Positions 11,501 to 22,774 of a stretch of DNA of 64,000 bases are shown one piece after another (the first letter of the stretch is position 1; each line of letters opens with the position of its first letter). The stretch is taken from contig CM061106.1 of the NCBI GenBank assembly GCA_030770545.1, positions 10,272,001 to 10,336,000 on the forward strand. Direction: 5' to 3'. Source of the stretch: Macropodus opercularis. Lineage: Eukaryota; Chordata; Actinopteri; Anabantiformes; Osphronemidae. The notes below the pieces were generated by a model, which searched no databases, was not told the DNA's origin, and saw only the letters and a program-made list of their open reading frames with translations. The position numbers and the translations under genes were made by a program.

Positions 11501-14500
11501 CAGAACCGTTCCGCAGGACACAGGAACAGAAGTGGACCTTCCACCGAACCACAAGAACAGAACCGGACCCTCTGCAGGACACAAGGATAGAAGTGGGCCG
11601 CCCTTCAGGACACAGTAACAGAACCGTTCCGCAGGACACAGGAACAGAAGTGGACCTTCCACCGAACCACAGGAACAGAAGCGGACCCTCAGCAGGACAC
11701 AGAAACAGAAGTGGATCCTCCACCAAACCACAAGAACAGAAGCGGACCCTCTGCAGGACACAGGGATAGAAGTGGACCCTCCTCCGGACCGCAGGAACAG
11801 AAGCGGACCCTCCGCAGGACTCAAGGATAGAAGTGGATCCTCCTCCAGACCGCAGGAAAAGAAGCGGACTGTCCGAAGGACACAGGAATCGAAGTGGATC
11901 CTCCTCCGGACTGCAGGAACAGAAGTGGATCCTCTACCGAACCACAAGAACAGATTCGGACCCTCTGCAGGACACGGGGATAGAACTGGACCCTCCTCTA
12001 GGACACAGGAACAGAATTGGACCCTCCTCCGGACCACAGGAACAAAAGCGGACCGTACACGGGACACAGGAATAGAAGTGGACCCTCCACCGAACCACAG
12101 AAACAGAAGTAGACCCTCCACAGGAACAGAAGCGGACCCTCCGTAGGACACAGGAATAGAAGCTGATTGTCCACAGGACACAGGAACAGAAGCGGACCCT
12201 CATGAGGTCATAGGAACAGAAGTGGACCCTCCGTAGTACACAGTAGTAGAAGCGGATCGTCCACAGGACACAGGAACAGAAGCGGACCCTCATGAGGTCA
12301 CATTAACAGAAGTGGACCCTCCGTAGTACACAGTAGTAGAAGCGGATCGTCCACAGGACACAGGAACAGAAGCGGACCCTCCACTGGGACACAAGAACAG
12401 AACCGGACCGCAGGACACAGGAACAGAAGTGGACCCTCCACCGAACCACAAGAACAGAACCGGACCCTCTGCTGGACACAAGGATAGAAGTGGACCCCCC
12501 TCTAGTACACAGGAACAGAAGTGGATCCTCCTCTGGACCGCAGGAAAAGATACGGACCCTCAGCAGGACACAGGAACAGAATCGGACCTCAGGACACAGG
12601 AACAGAAGTGGAAGCTCCACCGAACCACAGGAACACAAGCAGACCCTATGCAGGACACGGGGAGAGAAGTGGACCCTCCTCTGGAACACAGGAACAGAAG
12701 TGGATCCTCCTCCAGACCGCAGGAACAGAAGCGGACCCTCATGAGGTCACATGAACAGAAGTGGACCCTCTGTAGTACACAGGAACAGAAGCGGACCCTC
12801 ATGAGATCACATGAACAGAAGTGGACCCTCCATAGTACAGAGTAATAGAAGCGGATCGTCCACAGGACACAGGAACAGAAGTGGACCCTCCACAGGAACA
12901 GAAGCGGACCCTCCGTAGGACACAGAAACAGAAGTGGACCCTCCACCGAACCACAGGAACAGAAGTGGACCTTCCACCGAACCACAAGAAGAGAAGCCGA
13001 CACTCCGCAGGACACAGGAATAGAAGTGGACCCTCCTCTGGGACACAGGAACAGAATCGGACCACAGGACACAGGAAGAGAAGTGGAAGCTCCACCGAAC
13101 CACAGGAACAGAAGCGGACCCTCAGCAGGACACAGAAACGGAAGTGGATCCTCCTCCAGACTGCAGGAACAGAAGTAGACCCTCCGCAGGACACAGGAAC
13201 AGAAGCGGACCCTCATGAGGTCACATGAACAGAAGTGGACCCTCCGTTGTACACAGTAATAGAAGCGGATCGTCCACAGGACACGGGGATAGAAGCGGAC
13301 CCTCATCAGGTCACAGAAACAGAAGTTGATCCTCCACCGAACCACAAGAAAATATTCGGACCCTTTGCAGGACACGGGGATAGAAGCGGACCCTCTTCTA
13401 GGACACATGAACAGAAGTGGACCTTCCACCGAACCACAAAAACAGAACCGGACCCTCTGCAGAACACAAGGATAGAAGTGGACCCCCCTCTGGGACACAG
13501 GAACAGAATTGGATCCTCCTCCAGACTGCAGGGAAAGAAGCAGACTGTCTGCAGGACACAGGAGTAGAAGTGTACCCTTCACCAAACCACAGGAACAGAA
13601 GTAGACCCTCCTCCAGACCACACTAACAGAAACAGACTCTCCACTTCTCTCCACTGGGCTGTAGTATGAGAAGCGGACCCTCAGCAGGACACAGAAACAG
13701 AAGTGGATCCTCCTCCAGATCGCCGGAATAGAAGCGGACCTTCCACTGGGACACAGCAACAGAAATGGACGGCCCACCTGGACACAGTAACAGAACCGGA
13801 CCGCAGGACACAGCAACAGAACCTTCCACTGAACCACAAGAACAGAAGCGGAACCTCTGCAGTACACAGGGATAAAAGTGGACCCTCCTCCGGGACACAG
13901 CAACAGGAGTGGACCTTCCACCGAACCACAAGAACAGAAGCGGAACCTCTGCAGGACACTGGGATAAAAGTGGATCCTCCTCCAGACTGCAGGAACAGAA
14001 GCGGACCGTCCACAGGACACAGGAACAGAAGTGGACCCTCCGCAGGACTCAAGGATAGAAGTGGACCCTCTTCCAGACTGCAGGAACAGACGTGGATCCT
14101 CCACGGAACCACAAGAACAGAAGCGGACCCTCTGCAGGACACGGGGATAGAAGTGGACCCTCCTCTGCGACACAGGAACAGAATTGGACCCTCCTCCGGA
14201 CCGCAGGAACAGAAGCGGACCGGACACAGAAATAGAAGTGGACCCTCCACCGAACCACAGGAACAGACGTAGACCCTCCTACAGACTACACTAACAGAAA
14301 CAGACCCTCCACTGGGCTGCAGCATGAGAAGCGGACCCTCAGCAGGACACAGGAACAGAATTGGACCCTCTGCAGGACACGAGGATAGAAGTTGACCCTC
14401 ATCAGGACACAGGAACAGAATTGGACCCTCTGCAGGACACGAGGATAGAAGTTGACCCTCATCAGGTCACAGGAACAGAAGTGGACCCTCCGTAGGACAC

Positions 14501-15585
14501 AAGATTAGAAGCGGATTGTCCACAGGACAAAGAACCAAAAGTGAACTTTCCTCCGGACCGCAGGAACAGAAGCGGACCCTCGACCGGACGGCAGGAATAG
14601 AAGCGACCCTCCACTGGGACACAGGAACAGAAGTGGACGGTCCTCCAGGACACAGGAACAGAACCGGACCGCAGGAACAGAAGTGGACCCTCCACCGAAC
14701 CACAAGAACAAAAGCGGACCCTCTGCAGGACACGGGGATAGAAGTGGACCCTCCTCTGGGACACAAGAACAGAAGTGGACCTTACACCGAACCACAAGAA
14801 CAGAAGCGGACACTCCGCGGGACACAGGACCAGAAGTGGATCGCCCTCCAGGACACTGGAACAGAACCGGACCACAGGACACAGGAACAGAAGTGGACCC
14901 TCCACCGAACCACAGGAACAGAAGTGGACACTTCGTAGGACACAGGAATAAAAGCGGACCGTCCACCGAAGCACAGGAACACAAGCGGACCCTCATCAGG
15001 TCACAGGAACAGAAGTGGACCCTCCGTAGTACACAGTAATAGAAGTGGATTGTCCACAGGATACAGGAATAGAAGTGGACTCTCCACCGAGCCACAAGAA
15101 CAGAACCGGACCCTTTGCAGGACACGAGAATAGAAGTGGACCCTCATCAGGTCACAGGAACAGAAGTGGATCCTCCTCCGGACTGCAGGAACAGAAGTGG
15201 ATCCTCCTCCGGACCGCAGGAACAGAAGCGGACCCTCTGCAGGACTCAAGGATAGAAGTGGACCCTCCTCTGCCACACAGGAACAGAAGTGGATCCTCCT
15301 CCGGACCGCAGGAACAGAAGTCTACCCTCTGCAGGACAAAGGAATAGAAGTGGACCCTCCTCTGGGACACAGGAACAGAAGTGTGCCGCCCTCCAGGACA
15401 CAGGAACAGAACCGGACCGCAGGACACACGAACAGAAGTGGACCCTCCACCGGACCATAAGAACAGAAGCGGACCCTCTGCAGGACACGGGGATAGAAGT
15501 GGACCCTCCTCTGGGACATAGGAACAGAAGTGGACCCTCCACTTGGCTGCAGTAAAAGAAGCGGACACTCCACAGGACACAGTAA
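8512..15585. repeat. Minisatellite array 1, 30/31-bp units
   Basis: About 7.1 kb of head-to-tail units built on gaacagaagyggaycctc plus a variable tail such as ctctggaccgcag or agcaggacaca. Spacing of the gaacagaag word is 31 bp at 9189, 9220, 9251 and 9282, and 30 bp in the run 9421-9540. That implies roughly 230 units. Most unit types lack stop codons in all six frames, so long overlapping open frames appear on both strands, including a 555-codon frame on the minus strand at 14227-12560. These are not genes. Higher-order structure exists: 9600-10020 recurs at 10178-10567. A longer module containing ctgggctgcagcatgagaag recurs near 8690, 10910, 13660 and 14320. Confidence 0.95.
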
Positions 15586-15699
15586 TAGTATTATAATGAG
15601 TGTAGCCTGCAGAAAGTAAAGGTTAGTACAAGCTTCTTATCAAAACACAAAGATCAATATAATATTTATGTGCTGTTACTAACATTTGTGTTCTAGTTT

Positions 15700-15960
15700 T
15701 TCTCCTCCTTGAACCGACACCTTATCGCGGTGGAGGAGTTTGTGTGCCCGAATGATCCTAGGAGCTATGTTGTCTGGGCTAAATGCCCCTGGTAGGGTCT
15801 CCATGACAACCAGCTCCTAGGAGACGGGCCAGACTAAGAGCGGTTCATCTCTCTCAGTAGGAGCCGGTGCCATGTAGGTCATGTAGCAGTGGAGAGGTGT
15901 TGCTGGCACGTCCCACCAGGAGGAGGCCCAGAGGAAAACCAGGACTCACTAGAGGCAACG
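15700..15960. mobile_element. Probable dispersed teleost repeat fragment
   Basis: Sequence around cttatcgcggtggaggagtt and gatcctaggagctatgttgt resembles a block I associate with dispersed fish retroelement 3' regions. No reading frame or ends can be fixed. The assignment rests on recall of family sequence, so it is tentative. Flanking 15586-15699 holds nothing recognisable. Confidence 0.35.
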
Positions 15961-16149
15961 CTAAAGGTCACTACACACTGATGCTGACACGTGGTACTGA
16001 TGGTGTTTTATCTATTGCTTCATGACATTTATAGAAAGTCCTGAAAGGCCACTTTCTGAGCAGCTGGACTCAGCAGCATCTTTCTTTTCTCACTCCATAA
16101 CCTTGGTTAATGTATATGTGTTGTTTCATGAGCATGTTCGTGACTCTTT

Positions 16150-16632
16150 CATCCTGCCTTCTTTCAGGACCAGTACAGAGCCATGGCTCAGCCCTGCAGG
16201 ATGGTGGAGTGGTGTGACAGCCCCTGCAGCTGAACGTGGGAAGAACCAAAGTGATGGTGACGTTCTCCAACAGACAGCACATCAGCCAGGAGCACCGGCA
16301 TCATCATCATCATCTACGATGAGATGGCTCCAGAATTATTGGACTAGCAGTCAGAGCCCTCTCCACCCTCCACCTTTGACCCCAGGGACTCACTCACGGC
16401 CTGGACGCCCCCTCACACCCCCACCCCTTTACCCCAACCACCACCCAAGCTCAGCTACCACCCTCCACACTAGAACCCTCTTCAGCCCTAACTCCCACTT
16501 CCTCCCATAGACTCATGGACTCTCAGGCTGATCATCTGTGTAATACAGGTGCATACAGAGATTTTGTTTTACTATCTGCCTCAAACTTCCCCCTGGGGAC
16601 AAATAAAGTGTTTTGAACTGAACTGAACTGAC
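16150..16632 (+). mobile_element. LINE 3' end remnant
   Basis: A frame-broken trace of the C-terminal reverse-transcriptase region is readable (VEWCDS, then LQLNVGRTKVMV in another frame), followed by a pyrimidine/proline-coding-rich 3' UTR. The tail is ccctggggacaaataaagtg ending in tgaac repeats at 16612-16630. This matches the build of fish L2/jockey-like LINEs: RT end, short UTR, microsatellite tail. It is 5' truncated and non-functional. Confidence 0.65.
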
Positions 16633-16804
16633 AAAGGTGATGTCTTCATGTTACAATGGTCAACAAACGTACACAGCAGGTCTTTGTTTAAGAGGTTGAA
16701 GCAGAAGCTCCAGGGACACTTCAGACACTTTTGCTTTATATCCAAATAACTTCAAATAAATAGGCGATGTGTGTATTTAACATCTACTGCACAGAAACCT
16801 CCAG

Positions 16805-17188
16805 ACTTCAACACCAGATCCTTTCCACAGCAGTGTGGCCCTGCAGCCAGTCTCCTACCAGCTGGAGGAAGAGGGACAGACAGAGCAGCTGTCTGTCAGG
16901 CAGGTGGGCAGGAAGCTGACAGAGAAGAAGCAGGAGGACGGGAAAGACTCCTACTCTGCCAGACTGCAGGAGTTCAGACAGGAGTTGGATCTGCCTGAAG
17001 GACTGAACCCTGAAGCCGTCAGCTGCTCCACGGATCCAGACGGGAAGCTCCACATCCAGGCAGCCAAAGCTCCGAGTGTAGAGGAGGCTGAGAGAGAGGA
17101 GCTCAGAGAAAACACACAGAAGCAGCAGCTCAAGCATCAACCTGATCACAGTGATGATGGACCAATCACAGCAACGTTTGGTTTGTAG
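16805..17188 (+). pseudogene. HSP30-type small heat-shock protein fragment
   Basis: The frame reads from a truncated N-terminus (VALQPVSYQLEEEG) through most of an alpha-crystallin domain (QLSVRQVGRKL, YSARLQEFRQELDLPEGLNP, DGKLHIQAAKAP) to an acidic/glutamine tail and TAG. HSP30 proteins are ATP-independent chaperones induced by heat. Compared with the family there is no proper N-terminal region or ATG. About 13 residues are missing before QLSV, and about 5 are missing between GRKL and TEKK, where an RVSGK-like stretch is expected; both gaps keep the frame. A poly(A) signal AATAAA is at 17528-17533. HSP30 genes are usually intronless, and no promoter heat-shock elements are seen. A decayed copy is most likely. 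Confidence 0.75.
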
Positions 17189-18640
17189 GAAGGTGAACTC
17201 ATGTCCTCAGAGGCTTTGACATGTTTAATAGAAGCATTTTGTTAAACCCAGAAAACCAAATCTGTGTTTGCTCATATTTAATAATCTCACTGTCCAGCTG
17301 TTGGCAAACCTGGAGGCGATCAGTGAAACCAGAGTCGCCTTTGTTCACAGGCAGCGTCAGCATCAGAATAGTGACGTCAGGTTGAGGTCTGTGGACGTTT
17401 GCAGGACTCTGGGACAAATGTACAAATACATTCAGTTTGTGATCCAGATGTTCAGATGTCTGTCAGCTCTGTGTTTACAGCTCATCCAGCTCCTGCCTGT
17501 TGTTCTGTATCACCCTGAATATTTAGAAATAAAGAATCTGTCACATATTTTGTGTAATAATTCAGTTTATAACACTGCTACACGCTGGATTCATTTCTAT
17601 TGAAAACAATCTCTTCCAATGACGCGATGAATAGTTTTCAGGATTAGGATAAACTCTTTTACCGTTTAAACCATCCAACATCATATCCTAACAAACGTCT
17701 ATATGGATAAATGTAAACACGCTTTCATTTAAATGAAACCTCTGAAGTGTCAGTCAGACATGAAGGAATATGCAGAGTTAGTATTTTCTTCCTGCTTTAA
17801 TAAAAGAGACATTTTCATTCTGTGACATTAACTCATTTACGTTGGACAGTGTCCAGTATCAGACGTATGTGGACTCTCCCAGTTCTCCTGTTGAGAGATG
17901 TCGCTCCGGTCGTTGGAGGGAACCTCTAGAAGGCCCAGCGGAGGCTTTGACACCAGAACTGGACGTCTGCTGTGTTGGTTTTGTCTTTCTCCCCCTCAGA
18001 ACTCTGGACTGCTCACCTCAGATTCTGCTCCTCTCACGCTCCAGTCCTCTGGTGACGACCCAGCTGGGGCGTGTTCACCCTCATCCTGTGACGAGATCAT
18101 GGTTGAGACGGTTCCAGTCCCCTCGCTCCTAGTTCACTTCATCGGTCCTGTTGAAATTCCAGCGTTTGATTGTTTCGGAATTAACCACACACTTATAAAA
18201 GCACATCGTGATTAAAACCTCAAAAAGACAAACTGAATACTGAGAATTCTGTCTAACACTTTGTGATGGTTAGTGACAATAATTGTACTGGGTCATGATT
18301 CAACTCATGCTTCCACCTGCTCCATTCAAAATAAAAGTGACATTAAAATGTTAAGACTTAAATTTAGTAGAGATTCTAATTATGGTTAGATAATTCTGGA
18401 CAGTAATTAAAAGGACTTTTCTTCATGTTGCTTCAACAATTCTCATGTCCTTTCCTTTTTACTGACAATTGAGCTTGTGCTTCATGCTGATTCTGAGAGG
18501 AATGTGTCTGGACACACAGCATCATTGTTGTGCTTGGGTTTGCGTAGCTCCAGACCAGTCAGGGTCTGACCTCTGTCCACCATCAGGACCAGGGAAGGGA
18601 AGAAGACGCTTGAGGTGAGTCTGAAAAGTTGACGTTTACT
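17189..18640. other. 3' UTR-like sequence then no recognised gene
   Basis: 17189-17535 looks like the former 3' UTR of the HSP30-like fragment. From 17540 to 18640 several short open frames exist (for example 17842-18132), but none shows a domain, splice pattern or biased composition. Nothing else is seen. Confidence 0.5.
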
Positions 18641-18648
18641 CCAAGCCA

Positions 18649-18815
18649 GCATCTGTGGGATGAGCTGCACCAACAGGCCTGATCCATGGAGGCTCTGCAA
18701 CCCAACTTCCAGGACTTTAAGGATGTGCTGCTTACATCACAGCTCACCTTCAGGGTTCATGCCTCAATGGGTCAGGATTGGTTTGGCAGCAAACGATGGA
18801 CCAACAATATCAGAC
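18649..18815 (+). mobile_element. Tc1-like transposase C-terminal remnant
   Basis: Around catctgtgggatgagctgca the plus strand translates as HLWDELHQQ, the (NPIE)HLWD region close to the end of Tc1/mariner transposases. It continues SMEALQPNFQDFKDVLLTS as in fish Tc1-family copies, with an internal stop and missing segments. Terminal inverted repeats are not found. It is a dead fragment. Confidence 0.6.
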
Positions 18816-19509
18816 AGACAAATATAATGAGCCTCACGGGTTTAGTTTCATGCTTTGGAAAAACTTCATCCTAAAATGCTGCATTGCAGTTTGTCTAGTA
18901 GGAGGCAGCAAAGCTTCTGTAAATGACTTGTTCCAGGCGTGAACATGACAGTAGCTCATCAAGAACAAGTCCAGTTGTTCACCTGACGGTGATTCAGCGT
19001 CTGACTAGACTTAAGCCTTTGACCTTTCTGTGCCGTCTATTCAGGATTCCAGAGATTTTAATGAGCGTTTGAGTAGAGCCCAGAGTGGTGAGAACTTTCC
19101 GTCCTTTACTCGTATTGATTCCAGCCCCGTCACTCAGCTGCGTTGTCCATCCATTCTGCTAATGTATTATCCATTTTCAGAATGTTAATATTTACAACCA
19201 CAGATATAAATGTGCAGTCATTACATTTGTAGTTTGTATCATTCATTTATTTTATTTATTTATGTTCTGGTCTATAACATCTTAGGGAAACCTGCACAGT
19301 TTAATCCAATCCAATGTGTGACATCAGTAACAAACGTAAAGACCAACTATCACCTTAAAAACTGTTCCTGTATTGGAGCAGCCTGTGCAGTGGCCCCAAC
19401 AAAATGGCCAGTGAGCGTATGATGAATCAACAGATGAAACCAGCCTCTAACGTCCCAACACTCCACCACCTATAAAGGCTGCATTAAGGCCTGACCCATG
19501 GCTGAGCCA
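18816..19509. other. No recognised gene
   Basis: AT-rich intergenic sequence downstream (on the minus strand) of the glycosyltransferase pseudogene. No domain, RNA gene or clear repeat is seen. It may hold that gene's 3' UTR. Confidence 0.5.
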
Positions 19510-21037
19510 TCACTGTCCACCGTTGGGCCGAACGTCGGCGTAGTTCTTGACCAGTTGGGAGATCCTGACCACTTTGATGTCCGACGGCACTTGATCATAA
19601 TCGGACCACAGATACTCTGGAGACAGCACCTTAGTGGGTTTGTTGTACAGCAGGTACCTGCAGGACAGAGACGCAGGTGTGATATATGTATGTGGGACAT
19701 GAAGGTTTCTGACACAGCGTGAATCAAACTAGCAGGTACATAAAGTAAGAGTCTGGGTTTCAACATTAATAAGAAGAAACACAAATAAACGTGTGTGGGA
19801 ATGAAAAGCGACACCGCACTTGTTGAGGTGACTCTTCCTGCCACACAGCTTCAATGTGGTTCTTGGCGTCGGCCTGTGACTGATCGTAACAGTATCTGAA
19901 AAAGGGAGAGAGTTTTTACTTCAATGGTAGAAAGTAATCAAATCAGCATAATTAATCTAAACATCAGTTAAAGACATCAGTTAAGACTCTTTGACAACAA
20001 CGAGTGGCCTGATAAGCAGCAATGAATAAGCTCCACTAGCTGCAGTAGCAGATGATTCCACCTTCATGTGCTTGTTTCCCGGACCAGCTTGTCCATGTCC
20101 TCCAGGTCTCCCACACGGCAGCAGTGTAGTAGTAATCTCCCTCGTCATTTGGGACGTACGCCGTGGACTCCTGGCGACGCTCGGAAGGGAACTTATTTCT
20201 CGTCGTCTACGGACAAAAGGGAGGAATTAAGAACAAGAGCAGGAAGCTGCAGCTGCCACAGCAGTGGAAATGCTGAAAACATCATATGTGCACATGCTCT
20301 GTACAGAAATAGTCTCTTTGCATGAGTCAAATGAGTGAGATGGCGTCTGAGCAGACGAGACGCTTCCTGCCTCTGCACCTTCAGTGTTTTCTAGTTGGTT
20401 GCTTTGTGGGCTCTGGCAGCATCGTGCACAATAAGCCTTATACTTCATGGCCCTTCTACTTAGAGTCTGTATCACACTCCAGGATTTCAGCTGTTCTCTC
20501 AAAGGAACCACAGTGAAACCTTGTAGTAGCCTCGGTGAAGCACAGCTGACAGTCGGCTGAGAGACTCGGCCCCAAAGCGGTTGTGGAAGACGCTGTCGAT
20601 GTCCATCATGAAAAGGTGGTCGGCTTCATTACGGATCTGAAAACAGGAAACACGAAGGAATAAGAGCAACACAGAGAGATTTGATTAACGATATAAATAA
20701 AAGACAACAATTAGCATTTTTACATGTAACTTATTCCGTTAGTGAGTCATGACCCGTTCTGCTTGTTAAAAGAGACGAGGTTTTCAAGCAGGAACCACTC
20801 AGACGTGTCAGACTTGGCGTCAGGCCCCGTTCAGCAGCGTTTACCTGCTTGTGGATGGTGACTGTGGCCCACTTCATCCTCCCGAGAACCACATCCTGCA
20901 GCGCTTTGCACTGGGCACAGACACAACAGAGACGCTCCGGCCTTCACCCATCTCAACTTGTAATAGCCACAGGATCAAAGGTTCCCTCCCAAACCAGGGG
21001 AACATTCCAGTTGGTCACTGGGTTCACGTCAGTGCGT
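19510..21037 (-). pseudogene. GT6-family glycosyltransferase pseudogene (ABO/GBGT1-like)
   Basis: GT6 enzymes are Golgi alpha-1,3-Gal/GalNAc transferases. Minus-strand exons: 21037-20845, 20636-20520, 20206-20062, 19895-19820 and 19657-19510. They encode VPLVWEGTFDP, then the DxD region MMDIDSVFHNRFG, then SERRQESTAYVPNDEGDYYY, then KNHIEAVWQEE, then YLLYNKPTKVLSPEYLW and a final NYADVRPNGGQ with TGA. Splice sites are mostly good. Lesions: the first block fuses the WEGTF region to QDVVLGRMKWATVTIHKQ with about 45 residues lost and a frame change. The third exon shifts frame just after GDYYY. A 2-bp loss in the fourth exon breaks the conserved EESHLNK. No N-terminal membrane anchor exon was identified. 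It could be an allele with assembly errors, but several independent lesions favour a pseudogene. Confidence 0.8.
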
Positions 21038-21892
21038 CTGGGAGAGTAAAGAACGTCCTGAGAGCGTGAGCTTGAACAGTAGCAACATCTGAACGTTTCA
21101 CCTGCTGAAAGGCTGGTTCAGCCAATAAACAACGTGACGTCTGACAAAGCACAAAGTGACGTCTCAACTAAACAGGAATTAGATGGAGTCATTAAAACAA
21201 TAGAACAGAAGAAGCCCAACGCTTCTATTAAATGTGTTTACAACCTGAAATCACATCGTCTTTAAAGCTTTTCCTCACGTTCCATAAGCTGGATGTTATT
21301 ATTGCTCAGCTCACCCTTTGTGTGCGCTTGGCTGATCATACTTTACTCTGGAAAAGAGCAGAGATCACATCAACACAGGTCGTAGTCAAAGGTCCACAAA
21401 CTAAAACCACTATCCTACAGACAGCACATGTGACTCTCTGCGGGTCCAGGACCTGCTGTGTGGCAGAGCCAGCATGCGTTTAGACATGATGCTCCAGTTA
21501 CTGCAGCATCAGTTTGAGCAGAGCTGGAGTCACTTCTTCCTCTTCCTGTTTCATGTTCATCTGGACGTTATGACCGTTTGCTGACTGTCTGAATAGTTTC
21601 CATCAAGGCAAAGGTGGAGACACATGTTAGTTAAAGTGGGTTTGAACACGTTTGCGTGTTTTACCAGGTTTATGTGTCAGCTCTCCAACGCTCCACTTGT
21701 TGTTTCATTTCACTGAACCTACCTCTGGAAGAACGAGGCGTTTCCTGAGAAGGAGACGTAGATCCCCCTGTGAAGAAACACACGACACAACACTGTGTAA
21801 AACAAGACATTACACAATACACAACAGGCGCCAAACCGCAATGAGTCTTCCCCAGTAATTTGATGTATTGCAGACCACGAGACTCAATATCA

Positions 21893-21990
21893 GCATAAGG
21901 CTCTACAATAAATGGGTCTTCAAAATTCTTCTCCTCACCTACAAAGCTCTTCATAATAAAGCTCCATCTCATCTTAAAGACCTCCAACAA
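21893..21990 (+). mobile_element. LINE C-terminal fragment
   Basis: The short frame LYNKWVFKILLLTYKALHNK matches the end of the reverse-transcriptase reading frame of fish L2-like LINEs (pattern FKILLLTYKALHGLAP). Only about 100 bp is recognisable. It lies next to the decayed exon 6 of USP copy B and is on the opposite strand. Confidence 0.5.
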
Positions 21991-22084
21991 CAACCAGAAC
22001 TAGAATGTGGATCCTGGAAATGTGGTTTGACATGTCAGGATCGTCTGAGGCTCTTATCCAAATCAACAGACCTGAGCTTCTCTT

Positions 22085-22739
22085 AGACAACTGTCATTGT
22101 CTTGTTGTTGTGACAATGAACCTGACGAGTCAGAGGATCAAAATACTGTGGACACATAGAAATGGAGGAGAGCTGGTCAGATCACTGATTCAATAAGGAA
22201 GTGAAGTGGAAGAAGCTGCTGTGATGTGGATTTTGGACATATAAGACGAGAAATGAGACGTTACTCACTGGGAATGAAGCTACAGTGACCAGTGCTCCGA
22301 TGACGTGTGACCACCAAACCGGCGTCCACTCGCTGGTACACAATCAACGTTATTTACAGTCTCACCCTAAGGCCTGGGCAGTGATGGTTTCTTCACTGGT
22401 TACTGGCCACAAGTCCCTATTGGTTCTCACCACCAGATACCCAGACTCTGCCACAGGATGGTGGTTTGACTGTATTTGACTCTCTTCTGGTCCTTAGCAT
22501 CTTTTTGTAGTCAAACAGCTGGAGCAGTTGTTATTCCTCATGGACTGCATCCCATAGCCCCAAACAACATGACAGGTTAAAGACACAGCAATAATAATAA
22601 TCATTCATTCACAGCTTTAATTGTTACATCTGCACCACATTGTAATGAGGCAAATATTTCTCACTGAATTCTTACCGATAGCAGGACCTGGTGCTCAACA
22701 TCTGACAAGTCACGTGAGAAGCACGACAGGTGTGTTTTC
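22085..22739 (-). pseudogene. USP37-like protease, decayed second copy (B)
   Basis: The minus strand carries degenerate versions of four exons of the neighbouring USP copy A in the same order. Exon 3-like ends at 22676 with ctatcg|gtaaga; exon 4-like is about 22560-22480; exon 5-like is about 22345-22270; exon 6-like begins at 22145 after tgtccacag. The introns align too: 22131-22272 resembles 25895-26040. Coding is ruined by stops and indels (EQWSLLTLP has become a form with a stop). Exons 1 and 2 are absent; homology stops at the palindrome 22740-22774. Confidence 0.65.
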
Positions 22740-22774
22740 TGAGAAACAAGGCTTCGGCCGAGCCTTGTTTCTCA
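22740..22774. repeat. 35-nt palindrome at the USP copy A/B junction
   Basis: Arms tgagaaacaaggct (22740-22753) and agccttgtttctca (22761-22774) pair perfectly around the 7-nt loop tcggccg, whose last six bases are themselves a palindrome. It sits where homology to USP copy A ends and copy B begins, so it may mark the rearrangement junction. Confidence 0.85.

Noticed and set aside
8489..15580. Dozens of long open frames on both strands, up to 555 codons, with Cys/Val/Leu-rich or Gln/Arg/Pro-rich repetitive proteins
   Set aside because: They arise because the minisatellite unit has no stop codon in any frame; frames on both strands overlap fully, and unit length shifts between 30 and 31 bp without regard for frame.
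21720..21775. Minus-strand exon-like segment between cttcacag and gtaggt reading GIYVSFSGNASFF
   Set aside because: Borders look good, but it matches neither the GT6 nor the USP family as I know them, and it cannot be linked in phase.
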